20,122 bases of DNA from an uncultured Limnohabitans sp. (GTDB lineage Bacteria; Pseudomonadota; Gammaproteobacteria; Burkholderiales; Burkholderiaceae_C), in NCBI GenBank assembly GCA_937928195.1, contig CALEYZ010000140.1:1-20122 (forward strand). Direction: 5' to 3'. The notes below the pieces were generated by a model. That model searched no databases and was not told the DNA's origin. It saw only the letters and a program-made list of their open reading frames with translations. Shown here one piece after another: positions 1 through 7,857 of the stretch (position 1 is the first letter of the stretch; each line of letters opens with the position of its first letter). Made by a program: the position numbers and the translations under genes.

Positions 1-15
1 AATTTAAAACAAGGC

Positions 16-65
16 TTGAATTATCGATGAAACAAAGTTACATTACAAACTCATTTTTATGTAAC
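16..65 (+). promoter_or_regulatory. Predicted zwf promoter with overlapping dyad
   Basis: A sigma70-like promoter can be read as TTGAAT (16-21), a 17-base spacer and TACATT (39-44), placing the start of transcription near 51. An inverted repeat, GTTACAT (37-43) and ATGTAAC (59-65), separated by 15 bases, covers the -10 element and the early transcribed region, which is where a repressor would block initiation. The HexR-like regulator encoded right after zwf is the obvious candidate ligand. The dyad is seen directly; the promoter and the binding are inference. Confidence 0.4.
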
Positions 66-73
66 AAATAAAC

Positions 74-1543
74 ATGTCCTTCGATCTAGTCTTTTTTGGC
101 GGCACCGGCGACCTGGTTTGGCGCAAGTTGATGCCCGCTCTTTTTCAAGCATTCCGTCACGGCACTCTGCCAGAGGACGGCCGAATCATTGGTGTGGCGC
201 GCGACGCCATGACGGACGAGCAGTACCGAACCCTGATTCAGTCGCGTTTTGAGCAAGTTGAGGGCGCCAAACGCCCCAACGACGAGGAATTTGCCCGTTT
301 CAAGGCCATGCTTCATTACGAGCGCGTGGACTTGTCCAACCCGGCCGATTACGCTCAATTGGCCAAGCGTTTGGCAGAACGCAACACCGACAACGTGGTG
401 ATGTACTTGGCGACAGCCCCCAGTTTGTTCAACACGGTCTGCGAGCAATTGGCTGCCGCCGAGCTGAACACACCCAAAACACGCATTGTTTTGGAGAAAC
501 CGCTGGGCCACGACCTTCAGTCCAACCGTGCCATCAATCAAAGTGTGCGCAAGGTGTTTGACGAGCACCAAATTTTCCGAATTGACCATTACTTGGGCAA
601 ACCTTCTGTACAAAACTTGTTTGCCATGCGCTTTGGCAATGCCTTGTTTGAGCCCTTGTGGCGCCGTGAACACATTGCCAACATTCAAATCACCATTGCT
701 GAAGAGCTGGGTGTGGAAAAGCGCGGCGGCTTTTATGAAAACACCGGCGCCTTGCGCGACATGGTGCAAAACCACGCGCTGCAATTGCTGTGCGCCATTG
801 CCATGGAACCGCCCATCAATGCGCATGCCGATGCCATTCGCGACGAGAAGCTCAAAGTCTTGCGCGCCCTGAAGCCATGGACAGCCGAAACGCTGAACCA
901 ACATGTGGTGCGCGGCCAGTACACAGCAGGCAGCGTGAACGGCCAAGCGGTGCCCGGCTACAAAGAAGAAAGCGGCGTCAGCCCCACCAGCAACACCGAG
1001 ACCTTTGTGGCCCTGCGTACCGAGATTGCCAACTGGCGATGGGCTGGAGTGCCGTTTTACATTCGCACAGGCAAACGTTTGGCCTCGCGCGAGGCATACA
1101 TTGAAATCAATTTCCGCCCCACACCGCATGCCATTTTCTTGGCCCCTGCGGGTGGCGTGAACAAACTCATCATCCACTTGCAGCCCAAAGATGGTCTGGA
1201 GTTGCACCTGTTTGCCGAGGGCCAACACAAACGCATCAAGTCAGGCCATCAAAGCTCAGGGGCACTCAGTCCCGTGCATTTGGACTTGGACTTTGACAAG
1301 CGTTTTGGCAGCGAGCGCGTAGGCGCTTATGAACGTTTATTGCTCGATGTACTCGACGGACGCTTGAATTTGTTTGTGCGAAGCGACGAGCAAGAAGAGG
1401 CTTGGCGTTGGGTTGAGCCCATTTTGCAACACTGGGCTGCGGACACCCAAGGCCCCCGTCCCTATGCAGCAGGCACTTGGGGGCCAAGTGCCTCCAGCGG
1501 CATGATTGCGCGTGACGGTTTTTGCTGGTCAGAAGAAACTTAA
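74..1543 (+). CDS. zwf: Glucose-6-phosphate 1-dehydrogenase
   Basis: Cytosolic enzyme that oxidises glucose 6-phosphate to 6-phosphogluconolactone with NADP+ (or NAD+), the entry to the pentose phosphate and Entner-Doudoroff routes. The 489-residue length is normal for the family. The N-terminal dinucleotide-binding loop is GGTGDLVWRK (residues 9-18), a slight variant of the usual GASGDLxxRK. EKPLG (141-145), the substrate signature RIDHYLGK (169-176) and GALRDMVQNH (225-234), whose last His is the expected catalytic base, are all present. The start at 74 puts the nucleotide fold at the usual place; no clear Shine-Dalgarno precedes it, only an A-rich leader. It is followed after 3 bases by a HexR-like regulator, so the two are probably co-transcribed. 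Confidence 0.96.
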   Translation: MSFDLVFFGGTGDLVWRKLMPALFQAFRHGTLPEDGRIIGVARDAMTDEQYRTLIQSRFEQVEGAKRPNDEEFARFKAMLHYERVDLSNPADYAQLAKRLAERNTDNVVMYLATAPSLFNTVCEQLAAAELNTPKTRIVLEKPLGHDLQSNRAINQSVRKVFDEHQIFRIDHYLGKPSVQNLFAMRFGNALFEPLWRREHIANIQITIAEELGVEKRGGFYENTGALRDMVQNHALQLLCAIAMEPPINAHADAIRDEKLKVLRALKPWTAETLNQHVVRGQYTAGSVNGQAVPGYKEESGVSPTSNTETFVALRTEIANWRWAGVPFYIRTGKRLASREAYIEINFRPTPHAIFLAPAGGVNKLIIHLQPKDGLELHLFAEGQHKRIKSGHQSSGALSPVHLDLDFDKRFGSERVGAYERLLLDVLDGRLNLFVRSDEQEEAWRWVEPILQHWAADTQGPRPYAAGTWGPSASSGMIARDGFCWSEET

Positions 1544-1546
1544 ATC

Positions 1547-2392
1547 ATGTTAGACCGTATCAAAGCCTCCCTGCCGTCATTGGCACCCGCCGAACAGCGT
1601 GTCGGCAAGTTGGTTTTGCAAGACCCTCGTGCGTTTGCCAATTTGCCAGTGACCGAATTGGCCGATCGCGCGCACGTGAGCAAGCCCACGGTGGTGCGCT
1701 TTTGCAGAAGTGTGGGGTACGACGGTCTGTCAGATTTCAAACTGAAGTTGGCCGGCAGTGTGAGTGAAGGCGTGCCCTTCATTCACCGCAGCGTGGACGC
1801 CGACGACAAGACCAATGACGTGGCGGTGAAGGTCATCGACAACACCGTGGCGGCATTTTTGAAATACCGCAACGACGCCTCCTCCTTTGCTCTGGACCAT
1901 GCTGCACAAGCTTTGGCTGAAACACATGCCACTGGCAAACGCATTGAGTTTTATGGTGTGGGCAATTCAGGTATCGTGGCGCAAGATGCGCAGCACAAGT
2001 TTTTCCGCTTGGGCATGAACACCATCGCCTACAGCGATGGCCACATGCAAGTGATGAGCGCTTCCATGTTGAGCAAAGGCGATTGCGTGGTGGTGATTTC
2101 CAACTCAGGCCGTACGCGCGATTTGATGGACGCTTGCGACATCGCGCGCAAGCGCGGTGCCACCACCATTGTGATCACGGCCAGTGGCTCGCCACTGGCG
2201 ACAGCAGGCCACATTCACCTGACCGCCGATCACCCCGAAAGCTACGACCGCTACAGCCCCATGGTCTCACGGCTGTTGCACTTGCTGATCATTGACATTT
2301 TGGCCACAACAGTGGCCTTGCGCATTGGCGAGGCCTTGCAACCCGCGCTGCGCGAAATGAAAAACAACCTGCGCAACAAGCGCTACACCTGA
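1547..2392 (+). CDS. hexR: HexR-like transcriptional regulator (MurR/RpiR family, SIS domain)
   Basis: DNA-binding regulator of sugar catabolism. The N-terminal RpiR helix-turn-helix occupies about residues 1-77, with the recognition region around VTELADRAHVSKPTVVRFCR (35-54). It is followed by DFKLKLA and a segment like that of HexR (GVPFIHRSVDADD). A sugar isomerase (SIS) domain follows at about 120-250, with phosphosugar-site motifs GVGNSG (137-142) and ISNSGRT (184-190). In gamma-proteobacteria HexR is relieved by 2-keto-3-deoxy-6-phosphogluconate and represses zwf/edd genes. Its position 3 bases after zwf fits that job. Assignment to HexR rather than another RpiR member rests on remembered similarity and context. 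Confidence 0.85.
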   Translation: MLDRIKASLPSLAPAEQRVGKLVLQDPRAFANLPVTELADRAHVSKPTVVRFCRSVGYDGLSDFKLKLAGSVSEGVPFIHRSVDADDKTNDVAVKVIDNTVAAFLKYRNDASSFALDHAAQALAETHATGKRIEFYGVGNSGIVAQDAQHKFFRLGMNTIAYSDGHMQVMSASMLSKGDCVVVISNSGRTRDLMDACDIARKRGATTIVITASGSPLATAGHIHLTADHPESYDRYSPMVSRLLHLLIIDILATTVALRIGEALQPALREMKNNLRNKRYT

Positions 2393-2404
2393 AGCCTTAG
2401 GCTT
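2392..2404. terminator. Small hairpin across two convergent stop codons
   Basis: AAGCC-TTA-GGCTT forms a 5-bp stem with a 3-base loop that spans the stop of the HexR-like gene (2390-2392) and the stop of the convergent amidohydrolase gene (2397-2399). The two genes are only 4 bases apart. The stem is short and followed only by GTTTGT, so termination strength is doubtful. Confidence 0.25.
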
Positions 2405-3635
2405 GTTTGTACAACTTGCCATCTTTCATGATGGCTTGAATGTGCTCACCTTGGCCCAGCAGGCAAGACATGTCGGCCAAGGGGTTGCCGTCGACCAAGA
2501 GCAAGTCGGCAATGGCGCCCGCTTTCACCACACCCAATTGACCTGACATGTTGATCAATTCTGCCGCGTTCAAAGTGGCTTGCTGCAGCGCGGCACCATT
2601 GCCCAAAATGTCGGCCCGAATTCTCAGCTCTTCTGATTGATGGCGATGAGACTCGCCCAGCAAGTCAGTGCCCAAGGCCATTTTGACGCCCGCTTTGGCC
2701 AAGATCTCTAAAGCCTTTTGTCCTTGGCTTCTGACCGTTTCAATTTTGGCAACCGACACTGCAGGCAAACCCAAGCTGGCACCTTCATTGGCCAAGGCTT
2801 CGTAGGTGATCAACGTGGGCACCATGTAGGCTTGTTTGTCGGCCATGAACTGTGCCGTCGACACATCGATCAAATTGCCGTGCTCAATGCTGCGCACGCC
2901 AAAGTCCACCGCGCGGTAAATGGATTTGGGTGTGTAGGCATGGGCCATCACATAGGTACCGGCATGCTCGGCCTCGTCCACAATGGCGCGAATTTCACCT
3001 TCTGAATAGCCTAAGAAATGAATGGGGTCGTTGGGTGAAGCCACCCCGCCTGAGGCCATGATTTTGATTTGATTGGCACCCTTCATGATTTCTTCACGAA
3101 CGGCCAAGCGCACGTTGTCGACACCATCCACCACACGGGCCAGAGCGCCAACACGGCTAGAGCAACCACAAGGCTCGATCACATCGCTGCGTGGACGGCC
3201 ATCGCCATGGCCACCGGTTTGCGACAGCGCACGGCCTGCAGCAAAAATGCGCGGACCTTCCACCATGTCGGTGCGTGTGGCCTCGGCCAAATTCCAATCG
3301 CCACCGCCGGCGTCTCGCACCGTGGTGAAGCCGCGCATCAACATGCCTTTCATGATGGGCAAGGCCCGCAAGGTGGCAAACACATTGGGCTGATTGGCTG
3401 TGATGTTGAGGTTCAGATGGGCGGCGATCACGTGCACATGGCAATCGATCAAGCCAGGCATCAAGGTTTTGCCCTGCGCTTGAATCACTTGCGTACCAGC
3501 AGGGACAGTAGCACCGGCTTGGTGCGGCATCACCGATTTGATCAGCCCGTTTTGGACCCAAACGTCTTGCGCCGTTTTAAGTTGCAAAGATTCAACATCC
3601 AGCACATTGGCGGATTGAAACAAGATGGCGCTCAT
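2397..3635 (-). CDS. Amidohydrolase, Xaa-Pro dipeptidase (prolidase)-like
   Basis: Metal-dependent hydrolase of the amidohydrolase superfamily, in the group containing Xaa-Pro dipeptidases and related N-acyl/dipeptide hydrolases. The 412 residues form an N-terminal beta domain, a TIM barrel and a C-terminal beta domain. Metal and active-site positions are visible: HVH (H66, H68), the likely carboxylated lysine in IKIMASGG (K191), MAHAY (H232), EHGN (H252) and GTDL (D324). A GGHGDGRPR stretch (141-149) is typical of the group. I start at 3635 rather than at the upstream in-frame ATG (3704) because AGGTGA lies 7 bases before the ATG at 3635 and the beta strand SAILFQSANVLD begins there. No signal peptide is seen, so it is probably cytosolic. 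It diverges from a peptide-type binding protein gene, which suggests hydrolysis of imported small peptides. Confidence 0.85.
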   Translation of the reverse strand: MSAILFQSANVLDVESLQLKTAQDVWVQNGLIKSVMPHQAGATVPAGTQVIQAQGKTLMPGLIDCHVHVIAAHLNLNITANQPNVFATLRALPIMKGMLMRGFTTVRDAGGGDWNLAEATRTDMVEGPRIFAAGRALSQTGGHGDGRPRSDVIEPCGCSSRVGALARVVDGVDNVRLAVREEIMKGANQIKIMASGGVASPNDPIHFLGYSEGEIRAIVDEAEHAGTYVMAHAYTPKSIYRAVDFGVRSIEHGNLIDVSTAQFMADKQAYMVPTLITYEALANEGASLGLPAVSVAKIETVRSQGQKALEILAKAGVKMALGTDLLGESHRHQSEELRIRADILGNGAALQQATLNAAELINMSGQLGVVKAGAIADLLLVDGNPLADMSCLLGQGEHIQAIMKDGKLYKQA

Positions 3636-3678
3636 AGGACATTCACCTGAAAATGCAAAAACCACATTAAAACTCAGA

Positions 3679-3721
3679 ATGTGACTTTTTGTCGCACTCG
3701 GCAATAACCCTGATGTGACTT
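3679..3721. repeat. 9-base direct repeat ATGTGACTT in a divergent promoter region
   Basis: ATGTGACTT occurs at 3679-3687 and 3713-3721, 34 bases start to start, about three helical turns. The second copy touches the predicted -35 element of the binding-protein gene. The region lies between the divergent amidohydrolase and binding-protein genes, so the repeats may be operator half-sites for an unknown regulator. Confidence 0.35.
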
Positions 3722-3749
3722 GCGATCTGGCACGTCCCTCCCCTAGAAT
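3720..3749 (+). promoter_or_regulatory. Predicted sigma70 promoter of the binding-protein gene
   Basis: TTGCGA (3720-3725), an 18-base spacer and TAGAAT (3744-3749, five of six matches to the -10 consensus) precede the coding region. Transcription would begin near 3756 and leave a leader of about 25 bases before the ATG at 3782. Confidence 0.45.
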
Positions 3750-3781
3750 GACTTGGTTATTTAACTTTGACAGGATTTAGC

Positions 3782-5374
3782 ATGTACCAACGCTTCCTCA
3801 AAACCTCACGCCTGCTAACGCTGGCGGTAGGTCTCTCAGCAGGCCTGCTAGGCGCAACCAGCGCGCAGGCCGTTGAATTCAAATGGGCCGCTCAAAACGA
3901 CATTTTGACCTTGGACCCGCACTCCCAGAATCACGCCACTACCAACAACATCGTAGGCCACACCTATGAAGCTTTGGTGCGCTACGACAAGAACTACAAA
4001 ATCGAACCTAGCTTGTCCACCAGCTGGTCCAACGTCAACCCCACCACTGTGCGCTTTAACTTGCGCAAAGGCGTGAAGTTCAACGATGGCTCTAATTTCA
4101 CAGCCGATGACGTGCTGTTCTCATTTGACCGCATTCGCCAGCCACAAGGCACCATGGGCATCTACGTGACAGGCGTGAAAGAGATGAAGAAGGTGGACGA
4201 CTTCACCATTGACGTCATCTTGGACAAACCCAATCCCACCTTGCTCAACAATTTCACCGTGTTTTACATCATGAGCAAATCATGGTCGGTCAAAAACAAG
4301 TCTGAAAAAATCCAAGACTACAAGGCCAAAGAAATCACGTTCGCCTCCACCAACACCAATGGAACGGGCCCCTACATCATCAAAGAATGGGCACCTGACC
4401 AACGCGTGGTCTTGACTGCTAACAAATCTTGGTGGGACAAGTTGCAAGGCAACGTGACAGACATCATCTACACCCCCATCAAATCAGACCCCACACGCAT
4501 TGCGGCCTTGTTGGCTGGCAACGTGGACGCCGTCACTGATTTGCCGACACAAGACGTTGCACGCCTGCGCAGCACGCCTGCTTTGTCTGTGCTTGATGGC
4601 CCCGAAGTTCGCACCATCTTCTTGGGCTTTGACCTGGGCAGCGACGAATTGAAGTACGCCCCCAAAGGCAAGAACTTCTTCAAAGACGTGCGTGTTCGCA
4701 AAGCTTTGAGCATGGCCATTGACCGCAGCGCCATTCAGCGCAGCATCATGCGTGGTCTGTCTGTGCCTGCCAGCCTCATCATTGCCCCCGGCGTGAACGG
4801 CTACTCTGCCGACATGGACAAAACAGCGGCCGCTGACGTTGAAGGCGCCAAAAAACTCTTGGCCGATGCGGGTTACCCCAATGGCGTGGAGTTCACACTC
4901 GACTGCCCGAACAACCGTTACGTGAACGACGAAGAAGTTTGCCAAGCGGTTGTCAATATGTGGGCCAAGATTGGCGTTAAAGCCAAATTGAATGCCATCA
5001 ACTTTGGCCCGTTCATTGCCAAAGTGCAAAACTTTGACACCAGCGCTTACCTCCTGGGCTGGGGCGTGGCCACCTATGACGCACAGTACTCTTTGCAGTC
5101 ATTGGTCATGACACGCACACAAGGTGCTGATGGCAGCTTCAACTTCTCCAAAATCAGCAACGCTCGCGTTGACACTTTGGTTGAAGCCATGAAAACCGAA
5201 CTCGACAAAAACAAGCGTGACGGCATGATCAAGGAAGCCTTGACCATCACACGCGATGAAATGTTGTACATTCCTTTGCACCACCAAATGCGTCCATGGG
5301 CCATGAAGAAAAACGTCACCATGACGCATGACTCCAATGACGCACCCAAAATGAAATGGGTCACCGTGAACTGA
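3782..5374 (+). CDS. ABC transporter substrate-binding protein, family 5 (peptide/DppA-OppA type)
   Basis: Periplasmic solute receptor that hands di/oligopeptides or similar solutes to a Dpp/Opp-type importer. The 530-residue product has a basic start, a hydrophobic core and a signal-peptidase site after SAQA (about residue 30). Family-5 features follow: LTLDPH, YEALVRYD, LRKGVKFNDGSNFTADDVLFSFDR and a second-lobe VRKALSMAIDR. An in-frame TTG at 3767 would add five residues, but AGGA about 7 bases before the ATG at 3782 favours the latter. The gene stands alone with its own promoter and terminator; no permease gene follows. The dppCDF-like genes at the right end of the window are possible partners. 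The divergent prolidase-like gene supports a peptide ligand. Exact ligand unknown. Confidence 0.92.
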   Translation: MYQRFLKTSRLLTLAVGLSAGLLGATSAQAVEFKWAAQNDILTLDPHSQNHATTNNIVGHTYEALVRYDKNYKIEPSLSTSWSNVNPTTVRFNLRKGVKFNDGSNFTADDVLFSFDRIRQPQGTMGIYVTGVKEMKKVDDFTIDVILDKPNPTLLNNFTVFYIMSKSWSVKNKSEKIQDYKAKEITFASTNTNGTGPYIIKEWAPDQRVVLTANKSWWDKLQGNVTDIIYTPIKSDPTRIAALLAGNVDAVTDLPTQDVARLRSTPALSVLDGPEVRTIFLGFDLGSDELKYAPKGKNFFKDVRVRKALSMAIDRSAIQRSIMRGLSVPASLIIAPGVNGYSADMDKTAAADVEGAKKLLADAGYPNGVEFTLDCPNNRYVNDEEVCQAVVNMWAKIGVKAKLNAINFGPFIAKVQNFDTSAYLLGWGVATYDAQYSLQSLVMTRTQGADGSFNFSKISNARVDTLVEAMKTELDKNKRDGMIKEALTITRDEMLYIPLHHQMRPWAMKKNVTMTHDSNDAPKMKWVTVN

Positions 5375-5394
5375 TTCTTTCAGTTGTCACCATG

Positions 5395-5424
5395 AAAAAG
5401 ACGCTCCGAGGAGCGTCTTTTTTT
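5395..5424. terminator. Two-way intrinsic terminator
   Basis: GACGCTC (5400-5406), loop CGAG, GAGCGTC (5411-5417), then seven T (5418-5424). Five A (5395-5399) precede the stem, so it also works on the other strand. It lies between the convergent binding-protein gene (ends 5374) and aminotransferase gene (ends 5449) and can serve both. Confidence 0.88.
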
Positions 5425-5448
5425 GTGTCCACTTCAAGCCTAAAGTGC

Positions 5449-6657
5449 CTACGTTAATGCGCTGACAGCTCGGGCAATTCTCTTACAACCTTCTTCAAGA
5501 ATTTCAATTGAGGTGGCAATCGACATACGAAAATAAGGAGACAACCCGTACGCAGTTCCTGCCACCACGGCAACGCCTTCACTTTCGAGCAAATACAAAA
5601 CCACATCTGTATCCGCAGCTAAAATTTTTCCATCAGATGTTTGCTTGCCGATGAGGCCTTGGCAATTCACATACAGATAAAAAGCACCTTCGGGCATTTT
5701 GCAGCTGATTCCGGGAATCGCATTCAAGGCTTGTACCGTGCGATCACGGCGCATCTTATAAACGCCAACACTTTGCGCCACAAAGCTTTGATCGCCATTC
5801 AGCGCAGCCGCTGTTGCGGCTTGGCTGATGGCACAACAACTGCCGGTTGATTGAGACAAAAGCGTGTCCAAGGCCTTGATGTATTCACGAGGTCCTGCGA
5901 TATAGCCAATCCGCCAGCCCGTCATTGCATATGTTTTTGACACACCATTGATGACAAGCGTCCTGTCGCGCAATTCTGGCGCTGCCTCTAATATATGGGG
6001 CGTTCTTTGACCATCAAAACGAATGTGCTCATAAATGTCATCCGTCATGACCATGACATGCGGATGACGAACCAATACATCGGCCAACGCGCGGTATTCG
6101 GCCTTCGTGTAACTGGCACCGGTTGGATTGCTGGGTGAGTTGATCAACAACCAACGGGTTTGAGGCGTGATGGCGGCTTCGAGTTGCGAAGGTGTCAGTT
6201 TGAAATCATTGGCTTCAGGACACACCACGGTAACGGGCGTGCCATCGCAAGCCAAGACCATGTCAGGGTAGGAGACCCAATAAGGCGCAGGAATAATGAC
6301 TTCGTGTCCCACTTCAATAGAAATAGCAAAAGCACTGTAAATCGCACTTTTCGCACCGCTGGTGATGATGAGTTCATCCATGCCATACGTCAAACCGTTT
6401 TCACGCTCTAATTTGTCTTTGATGGCCTGACGAACTTCAACTGTACCGGCCATCAAGGTATACCGAGTTTGACCTTTGTTCATGGCCAGCGCAGCGGCTT
6501 CGCGAATATGTGCTGGCGTATCAAAATCAGGCTCGCCCACCACCAAGTTAACGATGGATTTACCTTGCCGACGCAATTCACTGGCCCGATCGGCTGCAAA
6601 TGTACTGGGGGACGGCTTGATGCGTTGAAGTCTCGAAGCTAATTGAAGGGTGCTCAT
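5449..6657 (-). CDS. Class I/II pyridoxal-phosphate aminotransferase (aspartate aminotransferase-like)
   Basis: PLP enzyme that moves an amino group between an amino acid and a 2-oxo acid. The 402 residues carry the fold-type I set: VVGEPDFDTP (39-48), TSGAKSAI (99-106), YW (126-127), NSPSNPTG (173-180), DDIYEH (206-211) and the PLP lysine in NGVSKTYAMTGWRIGY (K241). An Arg near the C-terminus (YFRMSIATS) would bind the substrate carboxylate. It is of the subgroup that includes bacterial type Ib aspartate/prephenate aminotransferases, but specificity cannot be read by eye. AAGGAG lies about 10 bases before the start. It diverges from a LysR gene and has a predicted promoter with a LysR box. 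Low base-composition and context tie it to the pxp/acc operon, where it could transaminate the ring-opened product. Confidence 0.92.
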   Translation of the reverse strand: MSTLQLASRLQRIKPSPSTFAADRASELRRQGKSIVNLVVGEPDFDTPAHIREAAALAMNKGQTRYTLMAGTVEVRQAIKDKLERENGLTYGMDELIITSGAKSAIYSAFAISIEVGHEVIIPAPYWVSYPDMVLACDGTPVTVVCPEANDFKLTPSQLEAAITPQTRWLLINSPSNPTGASYTKAEYRALADVLVRHPHVMVMTDDIYEHIRFDGQRTPHILEAAPELRDRTLVINGVSKTYAMTGWRIGYIAGPREYIKALDTLLSQSTGSCCAISQAATAAALNGDQSFVAQSVGVYKMRRDRTVQALNAIPGISCKMPEGAFYLYVNCQGLIGKQTSDGKILAADTDVVLYLLESEGVAVVAGTAYGLSPYFRMSIATSIEILEEGCKRIARAVSALT

Positions 6658-6685
6658 GCGATGTATCTCTCCTTGAATGCCCCTG

Positions 6686-6715
6686 AAGGTATGACTCAGA
6701 GGATAAAAATGCCAA
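6686..6715 (-). promoter_or_regulatory. Predicted aminotransferase promoter
   Basis: Read on the minus strand: TTGGCA (6715-6710, five of six matches to -35), an 18-base spacer and TACCTT (6691-6686); a 17-base spacer with ATACCT is an equal alternative. Transcription would begin near 6680. The -35 lies 20 bases past a LysR-type box at 6736-6750, the geometry also found at the two other operons. Confidence 0.45.
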
Positions 6716-6728
6716 GAGGGCTTTCATC

Positions 6729-6742
6729 TGCCTTAATAGGCA
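6729..6742. repeat. Short palindrome TGCCT-TAAT-AGGCA
   Basis: A perfect 5-bp inverted repeat with a 4-base centre in the aminotransferase/LysR divergent region. It overlaps the first half of the LysR-type box at 6736-6750 and may be an extra regulator contact. No function is proven. Confidence 0.3.
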
Positions 6743-6750
6743 ACACTTAT
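6736..6750 (-). promoter_or_regulatory. LysR-type box 1 (T-N11-A dyad)
   Basis: On the minus strand this reads ATAAGTGTTGCCTAT, matching ATAAG-N5-CYTAT, which is shared with boxes at 7741 and 13161. It is centred about 62 bases before the predicted start of aminotransferase transcription and lies just before the LysR start codon, so it could serve both activation of the aminotransferase and autoregulation. Confidence 0.55.
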
Positions 6751-6759
6751 GGATAGATA

Positions 6760-7710
6760 ATGCGATCTATGACCATCAACCTGCGACGGCTGAAGTATTT
6801 CGTGAAAATTGTAGATGTGGGTAGCTTGACCCAAGCTGCCGACCTGCTCCATATCGCGCAGCCTGCAATCAGTCAGCAACTGGCAACCCTGGAAGGTGAA
6901 GTCCGTCAGCAATTGTTGTTGCGAACCAAACGAGGCGTCACGCCAACAGAGGCGGGTAAGGTTTTGTACCGTCATGCACAACTCATTCTGAGGCAATGTG
7001 ATCAGGCCATGGTCGACATGCAGGCCGCTAGCCTCGGCATCTCTGGCTCTGTGTGCATCGGTTTGGCACCAGGCACCATGGCGGCCGAATTGGGATTACC
7101 TCTTCTCCGAACCTTGCGTGCAAGATACCCTGGCATCGTGCCGTACCTCAATGAAAACTACGGCACCACTCTGTCCGAATTGGTGATGAGCGGTCGAATG
7201 GACCTTGCAGTTCTCTATGGCGGCCGGGATGCCATTCACGGCTTGCAATTTCTACCGCTGCTCCGTGAGTCTCTTTACTTAGTAGGCCCAGCGTCTCTTC
7301 CCTGCCCGGGCGAAAGCATCAGTGTCAAGGACCTTGCTGAGCTTGACCTTTATCTACCTCGAAGCTACAACTATCTCCGTCGTCTGGTGGATGAAGCATT
7401 TGCAAGTTTGGGATTGAAGCCAAAGGTGGTTGCGGAAATTGAATCAGCCAAAACATTGACGGCACTGATAGGCGACGGCTTGGGTGCGGCAATTGTGCCA
7501 ACGTCTTTGGCGCGTGAACTGATACAAGATTGCAATGCTTGGCAAGCTCGCATTGTTTCACCAGAAATTGACGCACGCTTGTCCTTGTGCCAATCAGATC
7601 ACTTACCCCTGTCCGAACCCGCCAAAGTGGTTAAAGAAGTGATGATGGAGATCATTGCTGAAATGCCTGGCAGCTTTCTGCATCATCCCGTTTCAGAACA
7701 GTCTGCTTAA
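6760..7710 (+). CDS. LysR-family transcriptional regulator
   Basis: Likely regulator of the surrounding catabolic cluster. The 316 residues show an N-terminal winged helix-turn-helix (about residues 7-66: LRRLKYFVKIVDVGSLTQAA, then AISQQLATLE, then TPTEAGKVL). A periplasmic-binding-like effector domain follows at about 95-300, with the typical TALIGDGLGAAIVP segment. It most resembles the Nac/CynR-like branch as I remember it. ATG at 6760 and ATG at 6769 are both possible starts; neither has a strong Shine-Dalgarno. The gene is divergent from the aminotransferase and points towards the carboxylase/pxp operon. Three copies of one LysR-type box lie before the three transcription units of the cluster. 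Effector unknown; it is probably the imported substrate or an intermediate. Confidence 0.92.
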   Translation: MRSMTINLRRLKYFVKIVDVGSLTQAADLLHIAQPAISQQLATLEGEVRQQLLLRTKRGVTPTEAGKVLYRHAQLILRQCDQAMVDMQAASLGISGSVCIGLAPGTMAAELGLPLLRTLRARYPGIVPYLNENYGTTLSELVMSGRMDLAVLYGGRDAIHGLQFLPLLRESLYLVGPASLPCPGESISVKDLAELDLYLPRSYNYLRRLVDEAFASLGLKPKVVAEIESAKTLTALIGDGLGAAIVPTSLARELIQDCNAWQARIVSPEIDARLSLCQSDHLPLSEPAKVVKEVMMEIIAEMPGSFLHHPVSEQSA

Positions 7711-7740
7711 GTCGCGTTGTGCGCCTCCATCGCACCTGAC

Positions 7741-7755
7741 ATAAGCGAACCTTAT
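7741..7755 (+). promoter_or_regulatory. LysR-type box 2 (T-N11-A dyad)
   Basis: ATAAGCGAACCTTAT is a perfect ATAAG/CTTAT inverted repeat with a 5-base centre. It ends 21 bases before a candidate -35 element at 7777 and is centred near -64 relative to the predicted start of transcription of the RraA-to-PxpA operon. Confidence 0.6.
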
Positions 7756-7776
7756 CTAGAAATACACAATCAGTCT

Positions 7777-7805
7777 TTGCCGCTGTCGGCTTCCTTCCAT
7801 ACGCT
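7777..7805 (+). promoter_or_regulatory. Weak predicted promoter of the RraA-acc-pxp operon
   Basis: TTGCCG (7777-7782), a 17-base spacer and TACGCT (7800-7805). The -10 matches consensus at only three of six positions, which suits a promoter needing an activator. Transcription would begin near 7812. Confidence 0.35.
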
Positions 7806-7857
7806 GTGAATGTCGTCGAGTTCAATCTCGACTTTATTTCACTGCAAAAGGAAACAT

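Noticed and set aside
86..1228. 380-codon open frame antisense to zwf
   Set aside because: It lies wholly opposite a clear zwf gene, has no recognisable domain, and long antisense frames are common in such codon-biased genes.
3069..3650. 193-codon plus-strand open frame
   Set aside because: It is antisense to the amidohydrolase gene and has low-complexity, His/Gly-rich content without a family pattern.
3767..3781. TTG start for the family-5 binding protein
   Set aside because: The ATG at 3782 has a better-spaced AGGA and gives a standard signal peptide start.
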